From contig NC_135791.1 in the NCBI RefSeq assembly GCF_051106095.1, forward strand, positions 10,330,501-10,394,500: DNA of 64,000 bases, written 5' to 3'. Numbering within the stretch: the first letter of the stretch is position 1; every line of letters begins with the position of its first letter. Positions 22,025 to 33,659 of this stretch are shown here, piece after piece. The notes below the pieces were generated by a model. The model was not told the origin of the DNA and made no database searches. It saw only the letters and a list, made by a program, of their open reading frames with translations. The position numbers and the translations under genes are program-made. Source of the DNA: Pogona vitticeps (Eukaryota; Chordata; Lepidosauria; Squamata; Agamidae).

Positions 22025-22292
22025 ACAGGAGGACCGCAGCATCCCCTGGGGGGATTGACTATAAGCCCCCTCCCAAGGACCCCTGAGAAATGCAGATGTA
22101 TCAAATGCTATAGTGTACATGGCATGGTCTCTGATCCCCTCTAGTGGTCACGTCTGGTAAATACACCCTTAAAATACATACAGTACAGTATCTGGATACG
22201 TACTTCTGGGAGGTTTTATTTAGTATTTTCAGTCAGCAGATACAATGAATCAGCAGATACTGATCTTGCGGATAAGGGGAGTCCTACTGCAT
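22025..22292. mobile_element. Decayed Tigger/MER2-like fragment
   Basis: The left side has GAGGACCGCAGCATCCCCTG and the right side GCGGATAAGGGGAGTCCTAC, with AGCAGATAC repeats between. This resembles Tigger-type ends built on a TATCCGC motif. Ends and duplication are blurred. Confidence 0.4.
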
Positions 22293-22473
22293 TACATAGT
22301 ATACAGTGTGCATACAGGATCACACAGTTAGTTAACTGATGGATCATCTAAAATTTATGTGAGCAATCAACTAAAATCCAGAATGACAATCAATATGAAT
22401 ATTAATGAACATACTGATCAATTAAAATCCATTCAGTTGATTACTCCTGTCGATCCTGTCATTTTCTTCTAGT

Positions 22474-22570
22474 GCAGTGGTTCCCAGTCTTGGGTCCCCA
22501 GATGATTTTGGACTGAAATTTCCAGAAGCCCTCACCGTTAGCGGTGCTCTGATTTCTGGGAGTTGTTGTC
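22474..22570. repeat. Partial copy of the CAGTGGTCC hAT foldback
   Basis: CAGTGGTTCCCAGTCTTGGG followed by TTCTGGGAGTTGTTGTC matches one arm and the centre of the family seen at 6312, 41964 and 45285. The second arm is missing. Confidence 0.5.
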
Positions 22571-22912
22571 AGAGAACAGCTGAGGACCCAGGAAAAGGCG
22601 CCCGAGCGTGTGTGTGGGTGTGCTCGTTTGCCTCCACCTCTGCCTCCTGCTGCCTCTGCCACCGGAGGGGACAAGGTGGCGACGTGAGCTGAGTCTGTCA
22701 GTCCCAGTGGAGGTGGTGATCCGGCAGGTGGGAGAGGCAGCAGCAAGAGGCGCCCAAGTATGTGTGTGAATGCTGCTTCGCCTCCGTCTCTGCCTGCTGC
22801 TGCTGCCTCAGGGCCACCGGAGGGGCCAAGCCATGAGCTTTGGAAGAGACAATTGGGTGCGGGCGGCAGCAAGAGGTGCCCGAGCGCACATGCGGCTGAA
22901 TTTCTTCCGTGT
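22571..22912. other. GC-rich, internally repetitive stretch
   Basis: Repeated GGCGCCC(G/A)AG-type and CTGCTGCCTC-type units, and GGCAGCAGCAAGAGG twice (about 22735 and 22865). Its position between the partial hAT arm and a TTTG microsatellite suggests transposon interior. No coding call. Confidence 0.3.
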
Positions 22913-22970
22913 ATTATTTATTTATTTATTTATTTGTTTGTTTGTTTGTTTGTTTGTTTGTTTGTTTATA
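22913..22970. repeat. (TTTA)n(TTTG)n microsatellite
   Basis: TTTA units change into TTTG units over 58 bases. Confidence 0.95.
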
Positions 22971-22974
22971 TAAA

Positions 22975-24782
22975 ACAACACTTAATTTTTCCTCCAATTA
23001 TTTTAGGAAAAAGTGTTGTTTTATACACAGAAAAATACGGTAACTGACTGGCACAGGGGGGCATCACCAAGCAACCTCCCCATCTGCTTGGCTTATTGTA
23101 AAATATACCTAGAGATGGAGAGACGGCTTGTCATTTTTAAGAGAAGAAGTGGAGGCAGCCACAAGAAGAATACGAAGGCTGCAATCATATGAGCCAGCTA
23201 TCCAGGGTTTGGTGTCTTCCAGGTGCCCTTGGCTACAACGTCTGTCATTCATACCTACCGATTTGGAGTCAGGGGGGAGCTGTAGCTCTACACGGCTGAG
23301 GGGTCGTAAATGGGAGAAGGCTGCCAAAAAGATTTACTTGTTGGGAGTAATTTCCATCGACCTGTACAAGACATTGGCCTGAGTAGATAATTGCTGCTAT
23401 TGACTTATAAAGACCTTAAGGAGCATCTCTCCCCAAGATTGTCCATCCGTAGTACCCGATCCAGTCAGGTTTTGCGCTTGCATGATGTAGCCACCCCTAG
23501 AGAGGCCAAGAAAACGATCACCAGGAATCATGGTGGCGGCTGTGACGCTACAGAACGTGCTTCCTGCAGATATATGCCAGGCTTCCTCCCTTCTGGACTT
23601 CAGAAATTGGGTGAAAACTACCTATATGGTTTTAAGAGGCTTTCAGAAACATCTTACCTCTGTGACATCCTTGTGATTCCATGAAATGGTTATTGTTTTA
23701 ATTTGCCATCCAGGTTTCTTTTTCTTTAGATATTCAGGGTTTTAATGTTCTTCTGGATCTCACTATTTATGCTTTGTGATTGGGGATGGGTAGCTGGGGT
23801 TTGATTTTAAATGTTGCTAGATGCCCAGAAGAGTGCCTTGGCACTAGAAAGGAAGGAAGGAAGGAAGGAAGGAAGGTCTAGAATTATTAATAAAAGATAG
23901 ATATGTGTAGTATACCAAAAATAAGAGAGACAGCTACCTAAAATGGTAGGTCACCAGCCATTTTTCTCTTGTTACATGTATGTGCCCCACCTTCAAACAC
24001 AGAGAGGGTGTGGGGATTTGAATAGAAGGAATTCATTGGAGATGGATGGATATAACATCTGTTTGCAAGGACTTTCCAATGTTATCCTTTGGAACCACTG
24101 CAACCAGCATCCCCCACCCAACATGGCCATTGTTACCACAATCTTGCCAGAAAGATAGCTTTTTCAAGCTTGCCTGCCTGCCTACCTACCTACACACAGA
24201 TCCACACAGGATGAGCATTTGACCTTCAACCAATTTAGTGTCCAGTGGGAGTTTCTGGGAATTATAACCCTTAAAAGTAACTTGTCATAGCTCTGGAATG
24301 CCATTTGAACTGCGTACCACAAACCCCAATATATAGTACTTTAGATCGGCTCTTTGGCTACCAAAAAACCTACTGAAAATCAAAAAACACTGTGTATCAA
24401 AATATAGCTGTAGTACTGTGACTTCTAGAACGTCCCAGAATTTTGTTCTGTTCCACCTCAATGTGCAGAACAGTCGTGTCAATCAGCAGCTGGCTCACCC
24501 TATGCTGAATGTGCTCTCAGATCTCTTACCAGAGTGGCATCCATCTGGGAGCACAGCCCCCAATAGGCAGCCTTGACGTCAGCAGCGGCTGCCTTAATGC
24601 GCTGCTGGCTGCACAGCTCTGACTGCTGGCTCATAACGCCGTCCCTCTCTCTCTAGGAGGCAGAGCATCACTCAGGCTCTGAATGCATGCATCTACAGCT
24701 ATCTCAGGTCACCGTCTACAACTGGCAGCGAGGAGTTTTGGATTTTTACAGGTAACACTGACATAGTTACCTGTCAAACCAT
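22975..24782. other. Intergenic, likely old LINE 3' debris plus a (GGAA)n tract
   Basis: The part at about 23390-23720 reads like a decayed LINE 3' region (a frame with SIRSTRSSQ and LGENYLYGFKRL), but the match is weak. A GGAA tract lies at about 23850-23876. Nothing else recognised. Confidence 0.3.
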
Positions 24783-24784
24783 TA

Positions 24785-24959
24785 CATTGGATGGCCACAT
24801 GAAAAGGAAGATGAGGCTATTGCACCTTTAACAGCTGTGTGGAAGGGAGAATGTTAACATATGTAGCTTACCATGTCAACTGCAACACCTGAAATTACCT
24901 CCTCCACACAGCTATTAAAGGTACAGGAGCCCTGGCCCTCTTTTCATGTGGCCACCCTG
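24785..24959. mobile_element. TA-flanked palindromic MITE, GGCCACATGAAAAG family
   Basis: Left arm GGATGGCCACATGAAAAGG pairs with right arm CTTTTCATGTGGCCACCC. Inner arms CACCTTTAACAGCTGTGTGG and CCACACAGCTATTAAAGGT also pair. TA is present on both sides. 175 bp, no coding. Confidence 0.7.
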
Positions 24960-24961
24960 TA

Positions 24962-26029
24962 ATACCAAGTCCTTCAGTTCACAAAGTATTCCATTTAGGA
25001 GGATCCCACATATATTATTCTCACACACATTTGGGGAAATGAGTCATGATTATTCAGGGAAAATATAGTGACTCATTTCTATCGCAGCAAGAGTCTTGAA
25101 GGAATGAAGCACATGGATTTCAGATCTGATCCATAACACAAGCTGGTCGTACTGTATATCTGTGTGGTGTGTCATACTATTGCTGCCCTTAACACTAATT
25201 TATTACTGAAAACCCCCTGGAAGTGGCCTTCAGTGCTTTCTTCAGAAGTACATATATGATCAACCTAAAACATATTGCTGCCTGAGGTACCTCCACAAGT
25301 TATTTTTCAGCCATGCCAACCTGGTTCCAGAGCATCGCTTAGTTTATGATGGCAATTGCTTTTGTGGATTAGGGTCCAGTAAAGTAAACACACAGAATGC
25401 TAACTTGGAAGCCACCAAATTTGAAACATGTGGGTGTGGAATGGGGTGAATGTTATAACCAGTGATATCTGAGGGAGACATAATGTCTGAAATACGGACT
25501 GTGCTGATTATATTACATCTTAAATATACCTAAAATAATTAGTCCTCACTGAAAAGGAAGTTTGGATAAGAACTCAAGCATCCTAGCAATCAAGACCCTT
25601 ATTAATTTACATGCAGTTCCAACCTGCCACCTAGTGGAGGCAAAGCACCGATTGTTTTTCTTCCCTTTTTATATTGTTTTCTAGAATTTGTTTCATCTCA
25701 AAAAGATCTGAAAGCTCTTTACTGGCTGGGTTCATTAACTGGGCTTTACTACAAAAAAAGAGATCAGCATCGTTGTCTCCCTTTGATAGGCACAGAAGCA
25801 AAACTATACAAAGATTACACAGTCAATTTCCCCTCGGGATCAATAGCAGAATCCAGAGCATTGGCTATTGCTCGTCCAGTTGAGAAAGCCCTTGAACGAT
25901 CTTGGGTCCATTTATACAGTTGTTGCAGGGATAAACTGGAACAGCCCAGCAGGAGCTTAGAACTAACTATATATGCTGCCTTAAATTAGACTCCTTAAAA
26001 GTTGGACTCAAATGCAAGGGACCCGAGTT
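24962..26029. other. Intergenic, nothing recognised
   Basis: No repeat or gene recognised. Open frames at 25674-25989 have no family resemblance. Confidence 0.3.
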
Positions 26030-26171
26030 CAAATCCTTCTTCAGTCATGAAACGCAGGAGATAACCTTGGGCCTACCACATTCCTTCCGTTTGACTTACC
26101 TTACAGGGTTGTTGTGAGAAGCAATGGGGAGAAGACATGTGCACACCAGTTTGAACTCATTAGATGAAAAG

Positions 26172-26521
26172 GTAAAGGTTCCCCTTGACATTTAGTCCAG
26201 TCGTGTCCAACTCTAGGGGGCAGTGCTCCTCCCCGTTTCCAACCCATAGAGCCAGCGTTTGTCTGAAGACAATTTCCGTGCTCATGTGGCCAGCGTGACT
26301 AGACACAGAACACTGTTACCTTCCCACTGTGGTGGCACCTATTTATCTACTGTACTCGCATTTTTGCATTTTGCATGCTTTCGAACTGCTAGGTTGGCGG
26401 GAGCTGGGACAAGCGATGGGAGCTCCCTCTGTCGTGTGGATTTGATCTTACGACTGCAGGTCTTCTGACCTTGCAGCACAGAGGCTTCTGCAGTTTAACC
26501 CGCAGCACCACCATGTCCCAT
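26172..26521 (-). mobile_element. Sauria SINE, near full length, with 15-bp target duplication
   Basis: On the minus strand the element starts with the tRNA-like head (complement of the 26440-26521 region) and ends with the BovB-like tail, whose complement reads GGTAAAGGTTCCCCTTGACA. Internal landmarks include GTTGGCGGGAGCTGGGACA and ACGACTGCAGGTCTTCTGAC. The 15-mer TCATTAGATGAAAAG flanks it (26157-26171 and 26522-26536). It sits inside an older repeat whose halves lie at about 26030-26156 and 26537-26570. Confidence 0.88.
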
Positions 26522-26875
26522 TCATTAGATGAAAAGTGGGTATAAATGTAACAAGTAAATGTCTAAATAGGAAAACCTTCTTAGGTATATCAGTAGACCC
26601 CTAAATACCCTTACTATGAGCCACCCATGCCCGGGGGTAAAACTCATGCCCCTCTCTCTTAATTCAAAACTGCTACTATTACACAACACTTAAGTCATCG
26701 TCTTACTTCCTAAGGCTATAAGATTTGTTTGGTGTAATAGGGCCTGCGGCTGCCTAAATACACATACAACTAGACACACACAGTGTTTTTTTTTCCAAAT
26801 GTAGACAGCCAACCTGAGACATTCCAATGGCTCTGAGACCAAACATTCAAACAACCCCTAAACATATGCAAGACC

Positions 26876-27068
26876 CTGATGTTGGGAAAGTGTGAAGGAA
26901 AGAGGAGGAAAGAGGATGAGATGGTTGGACAGTGTCATCGAAGCGACCAACATGACTTTGATCCAACTCTCCAGGAGGCAGTGGAAGACAGAAGGGCCTG
27001 GTGTGCTCTGGTCCATGGGATCACGAAGAGTCGAACACGACTAAATGACTAAACAACAACAACAACAA
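26876..27068 (+). mobile_element. BovB LINE 3' end fragment
   Basis: Matches 8505-8690 of the long BovB copy, including AGATGGTTGGACAGTGTCAT and CATGGGATCACGAAGAGTCG, then ACGACTAAATGACTAAAC and an (AAC)n tail. Strongly 5'-truncated. Confidence 0.9.
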
Positions 27069-27330
27069 ACATATGCAAAGCTGCAGGAAACAGAACCCTT
27101 CAGGAAAGGTTCCTGCTACGGTACTGCCCGTGTGCAGCTTCAGCTAACAATGTGTGAGCACGTGGGTTGCCCAAGAGATTATTCCATACAAACCGGATCT
27201 GTTTTTTTTTCTCATAAGGTGGTGTGTGAAGAATTGTTTCCAGTCTGTGCCTTCCCCCTTCCAATGCACCACATATGGCCCTATTAAGAATGGCTGCCCT
27301 GGCCTAAAGGTACATTTGCCATTGCCTGCT

Positions 27331-27575
27331 TCATAGAATCATGGCCCTATAGAGCTGCAAGGGAGCCCAAGGATAATTGAAGCTAGCCCCCTGTTAGGGC
27401 AGGAATTCCACAGCTAAAGCACTCCTGATAGGTGGCCATCAACCTCTCCTTAAAAATCTCCAGTGAAGGAGAGTCCACCGCCCTGCAAGGCAATTCAGTC
27501 TATTGTTGAATGGCTCTCACTATTAGGAAGTTCTTCTTAGTGTTCCATTGAAACATCCAGATGTTTGTTTTAAAA
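27331..27575 (-). mobile_element. CR1/L3-like LINE 3' remnant
   Basis: Contains the widespread amniote pattern (ATAGAATCATGG, then AGCCCCCTGTTAGGGCAGG, GGTGGCCATCAACCTCTCC and AAGTTCTTCTTAGTGTTCC), which is the complement of a CR1-type 3' region. Confidence 0.6.
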
Positions 27576-27579
27576 TATC

Positions 27580-28805
27580 CCTCCCCAATGTTCTCCCCCC
27601 CCCCCTATCATTACAGATCTGATAGAGCATCGGTTCGCTAGGGATAATTAATACTAAAGGTGAAAACTATGAGGTTGAAATCAGCTATTTATCTCAGAAT
27701 ATAGGACCTTGTTTACCCACAACCATGCAGAACCAACACAGCTTGGTTAAAAGCCAATAACAGTTTGCTGTATACAGTTTAAAGCCTATTTTTTCATGAA
27801 GTGCTACTGCACGCTACCATAGAAGCTATGTACTGCAAAGGGTAGGTTAATGAGTAACCACATAAATGTTAGCATGCAAAAGTCATAAATCTGAAAACTA
27901 CTTACTTCCAGTCTTGCAGTATTAGTTCCAAAAAAATAAAAGTATTTGTTCCAGAAATATTATTCATACTTTGAAAAACGATTTCAAGTGTTTAAAGGAA
28001 AGCTAGCTTCTCAGACTTGGAAAGGAAGCTGGCAATGTTTGCATGAAACTGCCCCTAAGCAGAGCCATTTCCAACTCATCTAAAGTTTTCTATCAAGGAA
28101 GCTCTTCTCTGAATCAATTAACACAGAATATAAAATAGTGAAATCTTACAAATCAGTGAATCAAGCTCTGGCTGAAGGCCAGAGGTTAGGAGTTTGATTC
28201 CCCACTGTGCCTCAAAAAGCTGGCAAAAGACTAACTGCCCAATTTCCCTATACATGTCTACTCAGAAGTAAGCCCCGCAAGCTCCCGTATTATGGGTTGC
28301 AGTGAAAAACCTATAATTCAAGACAGCTGGTGCCTCATTCTTCCGCTTTAGGATAAGGGCCCTTCCTGATGATGCTCAGGCTGTGGATTACCAGACGTTT
28401 GTAGGAATAAGACAGCAGCCTAACAGTGCAATCCTATCATTCTTATGATGTGCAGTGGAGCTTGCCTTATATTTATTGTATTTAAGAAATGCAGTCTTTA
28501 CGAATATAAACTGATCGTACACTTTAAAACAGAACAGAACAGTCTATTTTTTTAAAAAAAAACTTGTACACTTTAAAACACAGAGCTCTAAAAGCTGACT
28601 GAGAATGTGTCATAATCTTTATCAATGGAGTGCTTTCATCTATCTTCAGGTGAATTAACTTCTGTTTTTCCTGGGTGCCACTGCAGAGAAGCCTACTTTG
28701 TATATAGGATGTTTGTCTTGGTTATTCACTACAAAGCTCGTTTTGGCTGAATCATCCTGAAAACTTGTTCTGGCCAGCACAGCAGATCACCAAAGGCCCT
28801 CCTTT
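27580..28805. other. Intergenic with SINE scraps
   Basis: A partial SINE at about 28160-28215 (GGCCAGAGGTTAGGAGTTTG then ATTCCCCACTG) is the only recognisable piece. No coding signal. Confidence 0.35.
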
Positions 28806-29330
28806 TTGCTGTTGTTTAGTTGTTGTGTCCGACTCTTCATGACCCCATGGACCAGAGTGTGCCAGGCCCTACTGGAAAAACCATAGCTTTGACCATGCGG
28901 ACCTTTGTTGGCAAGGTGAAGTCTCTGCTTTTTAAGATGCTGTCAAGGTTTGTCATCATTTTCCTCCCAAGAAGCACGCATCTTTTAATTTCACAGCTGC
29001 TGTCACCGTCTGCAGTGATCATGGAGCCCAAGAAAGTAAAATCTGTCACTGCTTCCATATCTTCCCCTTCTATTTGCCAGGAGGTGATGGGACCAGTGGC
29101 CATGATCTTAGGGTTTTTTTTGTTTGTTTGTTTTGCTTTTTGATGTTGAGTTTCAGACCGTTTTTTGCACTCTCCTCTTTCATCCTCATTAAGAGGTTCT
29201 TTAATTCCTCCTCACTTTCTGCCATCAGAGTGGTATCATCTGCATATCTGAGGTTATTGATATTTCTTCAGACAATCTTAATTCCGGTTTGGGATTCATC
29301 CAGTCCAGCCTTTCGCAGGATGTATTCTGA
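28806..29330 (-). mobile_element. BovB LINE fragment with internal deletion
   Basis: The complement starts with the BovB tail (TTGTTTAGTTGTTGTGTCCG, ACTCTTCATGACCCC) and then jumps directly to a more internal part of the coding region (VRMVKAMVFPVG, ILKSRDFTLPTK, IEGEDMEAVTDF). About 450 bases of coding sequence are missing relative to the copy at 6.5-8.7 kb. Confidence 0.88.
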
Positions 29331-29739
29331 AAGGGCAAAAGACAAGCAGGACCTGCAGCAAAATGTTGCAGTGGGGAGCCCAGGGTTACAGTCAGTTGAC
29401 GAACAGTACTGTACGAGCTTCCACTCGATACCTGCCACATCCTGAGGTCACTTAATTACCTATGTTCTCTCCGAATTTAGGAACCCTTAGAGGTTCTTCC
29501 GCTAAAGGGCTGCTCTCGAGCTTTCCCTGCCCCTGCTGATACCTTCCTCTTGGGTGCAGATATAGGGACTTCGACTTCTACAAAGACTGCCTCTCTTGAG
29601 TTGCCCAAACCTATGACACTGGGATACTTTTTGCATATCACAAACATGCGTGTCTCGGTGAGCGAATTCTGATCTTGTGCCAAGAGCCCTACCTTTACCA
29701 TTAAGCAATTGGAATGCATCGATGATGATGATGGGGATT

Positions 29740-30480
29740 TTGGACACCGTGTTCCCGGGTCCTGCGAGAGGGCAAGGCAGCAATGTTTAGGGGCGGAGCC
29801 CGTTTCCCGAGTGGGCAGGGCGCGGCGGTATTCCTGCCTCTCCAGGGAACGCTTTCCGGCGATGTTTGTCCCACTAGGCAGCCCGTCGCGTCACGTGGCT
29901 TCACCTGGGCTGAGGTGAGGGCGGGGCCCTCGACGCCGTTTACCTGGCTGGGCAGGTAATGCTAAGGCGGGGCCGGAGAGGGCTGATCCTGGGGGCCGGG
30001 GCCGAAGGGGTCCTCTTTGCGGTGGTGGGAAGGTCAGGGCGGCCCCAGGGAGACCTCCGCGGGCAGAGCGCGCGCCCCTCCCCGACCTGCCTCCAGGTGC
30101 TGCCCAGGTGTGAAGGGGGGACCCGGCTCCCTTCGATGCCTGCCTGCCTCGCTCGCCGCCCCCTCCTTCCGCCCGGAGCCTCCCCTCCCCGTCGCTCGCG
30201 TGGGTCCCTCGCCTTCCCGCCCCGTCCCCAGCCGGTGGGGAGCCGCCTTCCTCGCTCTGACCGACGCGCAGGGACGGTTGCGGGGCCGGAGTCCCTTTGG
30301 GGCGTGGAAGGGTCGCCCGGGACGCGCTCCAGGTAATCCTTTTTTTCCTTTTGCTGTTCTCCCGAGAAAGTCCAGAAACGTCCCTTTCACCTGCCATTAT
30401 ACCTGCCGTCTCTCCAGAGAAAGCCAGGAGAGGCTTTTCAGTGGCTTTGCCATTGCACCCTTTAAGGGGGGGGGGAGAGA
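29740..30480 (+). promoter_or_regulatory. KDF1: CpG island, candidate KDF1 promoter and non-coding exon 1
   Basis: CpG-dense sequence with GC boxes (GGGCGGGGC at about 29919, GGCGGGGCC at about 29966) and a palindromic E-box CACGTG at 29892-29897. A good donor, CTCCAG|GTAATC, ends a possible exon at 30332 on the plus strand. Human KDF1 has a non-coding first exon, and this is the only large unexplained CpG island between TRNP1 and the KDF1 coding exon, about 10 kb upstream. Assignment to KDF1 is inference from position and strand. Other GT sites in the island could be used instead. Confidence 0.5.
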
Positions 30481-30499
30481 AATCGAAAGTTTTTCTGCT

Positions 30500-32734
30500 A
30501 CCCGGAGTGAAAATTAATCTAATAACGCACTTCTTAATCCCAACGCAGGAGTTGCTTGCCTGTCTCGCCCCCCCCCCCTTTTTCCAGGCGAGGTGTTTGC
30601 AAGGACTATTATGTATTTAATTGAGATTGCACCTGAGAAAGAAAGAGCGGAGTGGCACCCATAACATAGCTGTTGAAGTTTTAGCTTTGACAGGTCAGTT
30701 GTCGAGCGTTGTCTGTCCCCCAGTGTTCTGTGGGTCTCCAATACAGCCTGTAGTTGTAAATAAAAAAGAATAATCCTCTACATTCTAGTGTGATGTTCCC
30801 ACATTGGCGAACTAGATGTATTTAGGGAGATCCTCAGCAACTACCATTTTCTTCGTGATCCCCTGCAATTCTTATTGAGGGATATACCCTTTATGGCAAG
30901 GGCAGTATTATATCTCTACAGTGACTAATAACCTAAGGATATCCTCCTTGAATTTATGTGATCTCCATTTTAGAACGCCTGAAATAGTGGGAATGGCTAC
31001 ATTTTGTGGACAATATACTCCTCAATCCATCTAATTCAACTTGCAAGTACTTTTTAAAATACTGTATGTCTACTGTCAATCTTTTTTTTTTCACTCTCTT
31101 CTGTGAAGAAGGCATGCCACATATGTTGAATTGAAAGTTGCATTCCTAACATTTCTTTGTTCCAGTTTTCTGCATTCATCCTAGAATATGCAGAGCATGT
31201 ACTTAATGTTGCCTCTGTAGCTGTCATTGGGATCACCTGGATTGTATGGGATATGCAACTGTGTTGTGTTCATTTGCATTTAAGACAACTTGGGATGTGG
31301 CCTGTATGAATATGTGTCCTTGGTTCTACAAGGCATTGCTTAGCACTGGTTATTTTATTTACAAATGTTACTGAAGAGCAGGACATTACATTAATAATGG
31401 AGCAGATGTGTATTCTCCTGGGCAGTGATAGTAGGGCTGGTTAGGGGTAATTCCATCAAGGATCTTTTTAGGTGACAAAGAGCAAGGGTTTGGCCAGATA
31501 ATTCCATCCTGATTTGCAAATTGGATCCAACAGGGAGATCTGTTTGTTCAACACATTCTTGCCTCATTGCCTGTTTTGTAAGTCACCCTTCCTCCAGCTA
31601 TGCTAAATACCTTAACTGTTCTGATGCTCAAGGACACCCTGACTTGAGCTTAGTTTAAGTTCTACCTCATTACCCCTGCAAAGCCCTTAATTCTCCCTAT
31701 GCATTTGTGTTCTTCTGGGCATTCCTGTATCTGTATCTAATAGCTGTAAGTAGTGGGTGTGTTGAAAAGACTATTCTGCTCAAGCATTTGTCTGCCCACA
31801 GAACTACAGATTCTTGTTTCCTCTGATGGAAGTTTTATTTTTATTTTATTTGCACTGATTCACATTTGGTTTTCAGTGTGCAAAACCAGTCTAAATCACT
31901 GCTTTTACTCCAGCTGTATGTCCTATATAACTAGCCCTGCCATATGGCAAAGTGTGGTAGCCACTTCCAATAGCAGAGGTGGGATATAACATTGTGATGA
32001 TGTCCTGGCTGTTGCTGCCGAGACCCCTGCTGTTACCCCTCTGCTGGGAAGAGCTGTGTATGCCACATGGCTTGTCCTGATCCCCAGACTGGCCCACTGC
32101 CCTCTGGTGTGAAAGAAGATGCTGTTCTGTAATTAGTTTAGAAATGACAGGTGAGAATACTAGTAGGTGGGAGATGATGGGGCACCCTCGCTAACCATTT
32201 CCTTCTGTTGGAGAACAATGCTGTGTATGTTGAATGGCCTGCCTGTCCTGGGGCCCCCAACTGTTGTTGGGAGCCGTGGGAAATATGTTGCCCTGTTATT
32301 ATTGCTGAAGCAAGATTCAGCTGCCGATCCAGTCATTTTCGGTAAGTTTAGCCAACAGCGACTGAAGAGGGAGCAGTCCAGGTCTTTTGCTTCAAGCACC
32401 AAAACACCTATATTTCTTGCATAAGTATATGTTTGTAGTGTGAATCTGGAAACATTATTAACGTAGCTGCAACTAGGTTGAAGAACGCATTAACTTTTCT
32501 TTTAAGAATAAAAATGATTATGGAAGCAGCAAAACCAAACTGCAGTGGTTGTTAACCAGTGGGCAGAAAAAATCCTGCACAATCTTGCATTGCAGTCTGA
32601 AAAGGCACTTTTACTAGAGAGACAGCCCCATTAACACTGTGGAACTTATTTCTGAGTGAATATTTGTAGGATTCAATGTCAATGAGTTGGCTGTATGCAT
32701 GAGCCTTACCAGGCAGGACAGTCTGCAGACAGGA
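30500..32734. other. Probable KDF1 intron 1, repeat-poor part
   Basis: No transposon or coding frame recognised over 2.2 kb. Possible regulatory DNA, but no specific site can be named. Confidence 0.3.
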
Positions 32735-33150
32735 GATTGATTGATTTAAAGCATTTATAGTCCATCCTATACCACAGAATCTCAGGGCGGCTTACAAAGC
32801 CATATAAAACCATTTAAAAACATATGTTTAAAACAATTAAACTGTCCAGAACACAAAATCAACGTGTTAAAACTTTAAAGCCATTGCATTAAAATCTATG
32901 CAGGCCATTATTCTCAGTACTCAAAGGCTCTAATAAAAATGTTTTGGCTTGGCACTGAAATGATGCCCGTGTCAGCACTGACTGCGCTCCCCTCCAAGGA
33001 GGGGGCCTTCTACAGTCATGGTGCTGCAGCCAAGAAAGCCCTACCCCAGGGCTCCACATAATAAACTGTTCTTAATGGTGTGATATGGAGGAGGGCCCGT
33101 CCAAGCAGATCTAAGTGAGCGGTCAGATTGAATGTTACAGGGAGAAGCAC
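32735..33150. repeat. Unclassified dispersed repeat
   Basis: TCAGGGCGGCTTACAAAGCC near 32785 matches a widespread squamate repeat end (compare 2530). Downstream parts (GCCAAGAAAGCCCTACCCC, GGAGGAGGGCCCGTCCAAGC) have the form of LINE-derived 3' sequence. Family not named. Confidence 0.4.
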
Positions 33151-33194
33151 TCCCTCTCCCTATATAGGGATGTCATCTCAGGGATCTCAGGGAA

Positions 33195-33630
33195 AGTGTT
33201 GTTTATTGTTGTTTTGTTGTTTAGTCGTTTAGTCGTAGTCGACTCTTCGTGACCCCACAGACCAGAGCACCCCAGGCCCTCCTGTCTTCCACTGCCTCCC
33301 GGAGTCGGGTCAAATCCATGTTGGTCGCTTCGATGACACTGTCCAACCATCTCGTCCTCTGTCGTCCCCTTCTCCTCTTGCCTTCACACTTTCCCAACAT
33401 CAGGGTCTTTTCCAGGGAGTCTTTTCTTCTCATGAGATGGCCAAAGTATTGGAGCCTCAGTTTCAGGATCTGTCCTTCCAGTGAGCACTCAGGGTTGATT
33501 TCCTTTAGAATGGATAGGTTTGTTCTCCTTGCAGTCCAGGGGACTCTCAAGAGCCTCCTCCAGCACCACAGTTCAAAAGCATCAATTCTTCGGTGATCAG
33601 CTTTCTTTATGGTCTAGCCACACAGTTTAA
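33195..33630 (-). mobile_element. BovB LINE 3' fragment
   Basis: The complement encodes MRVPWTARRTNLSILKEIN, ILKLRLQYFGHLMRRKDSL and EDRRAWGALVCGVTKSR, matching the C-terminal quarter of the BovB protein, followed by the usual tail (complement of TTGTTTAGTCGTTTAGTCG). Confidence 0.92.
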
Positions 33631-33659
33631 CCGTTGTGCAAGGCCCCCTGGAAGAGTAA

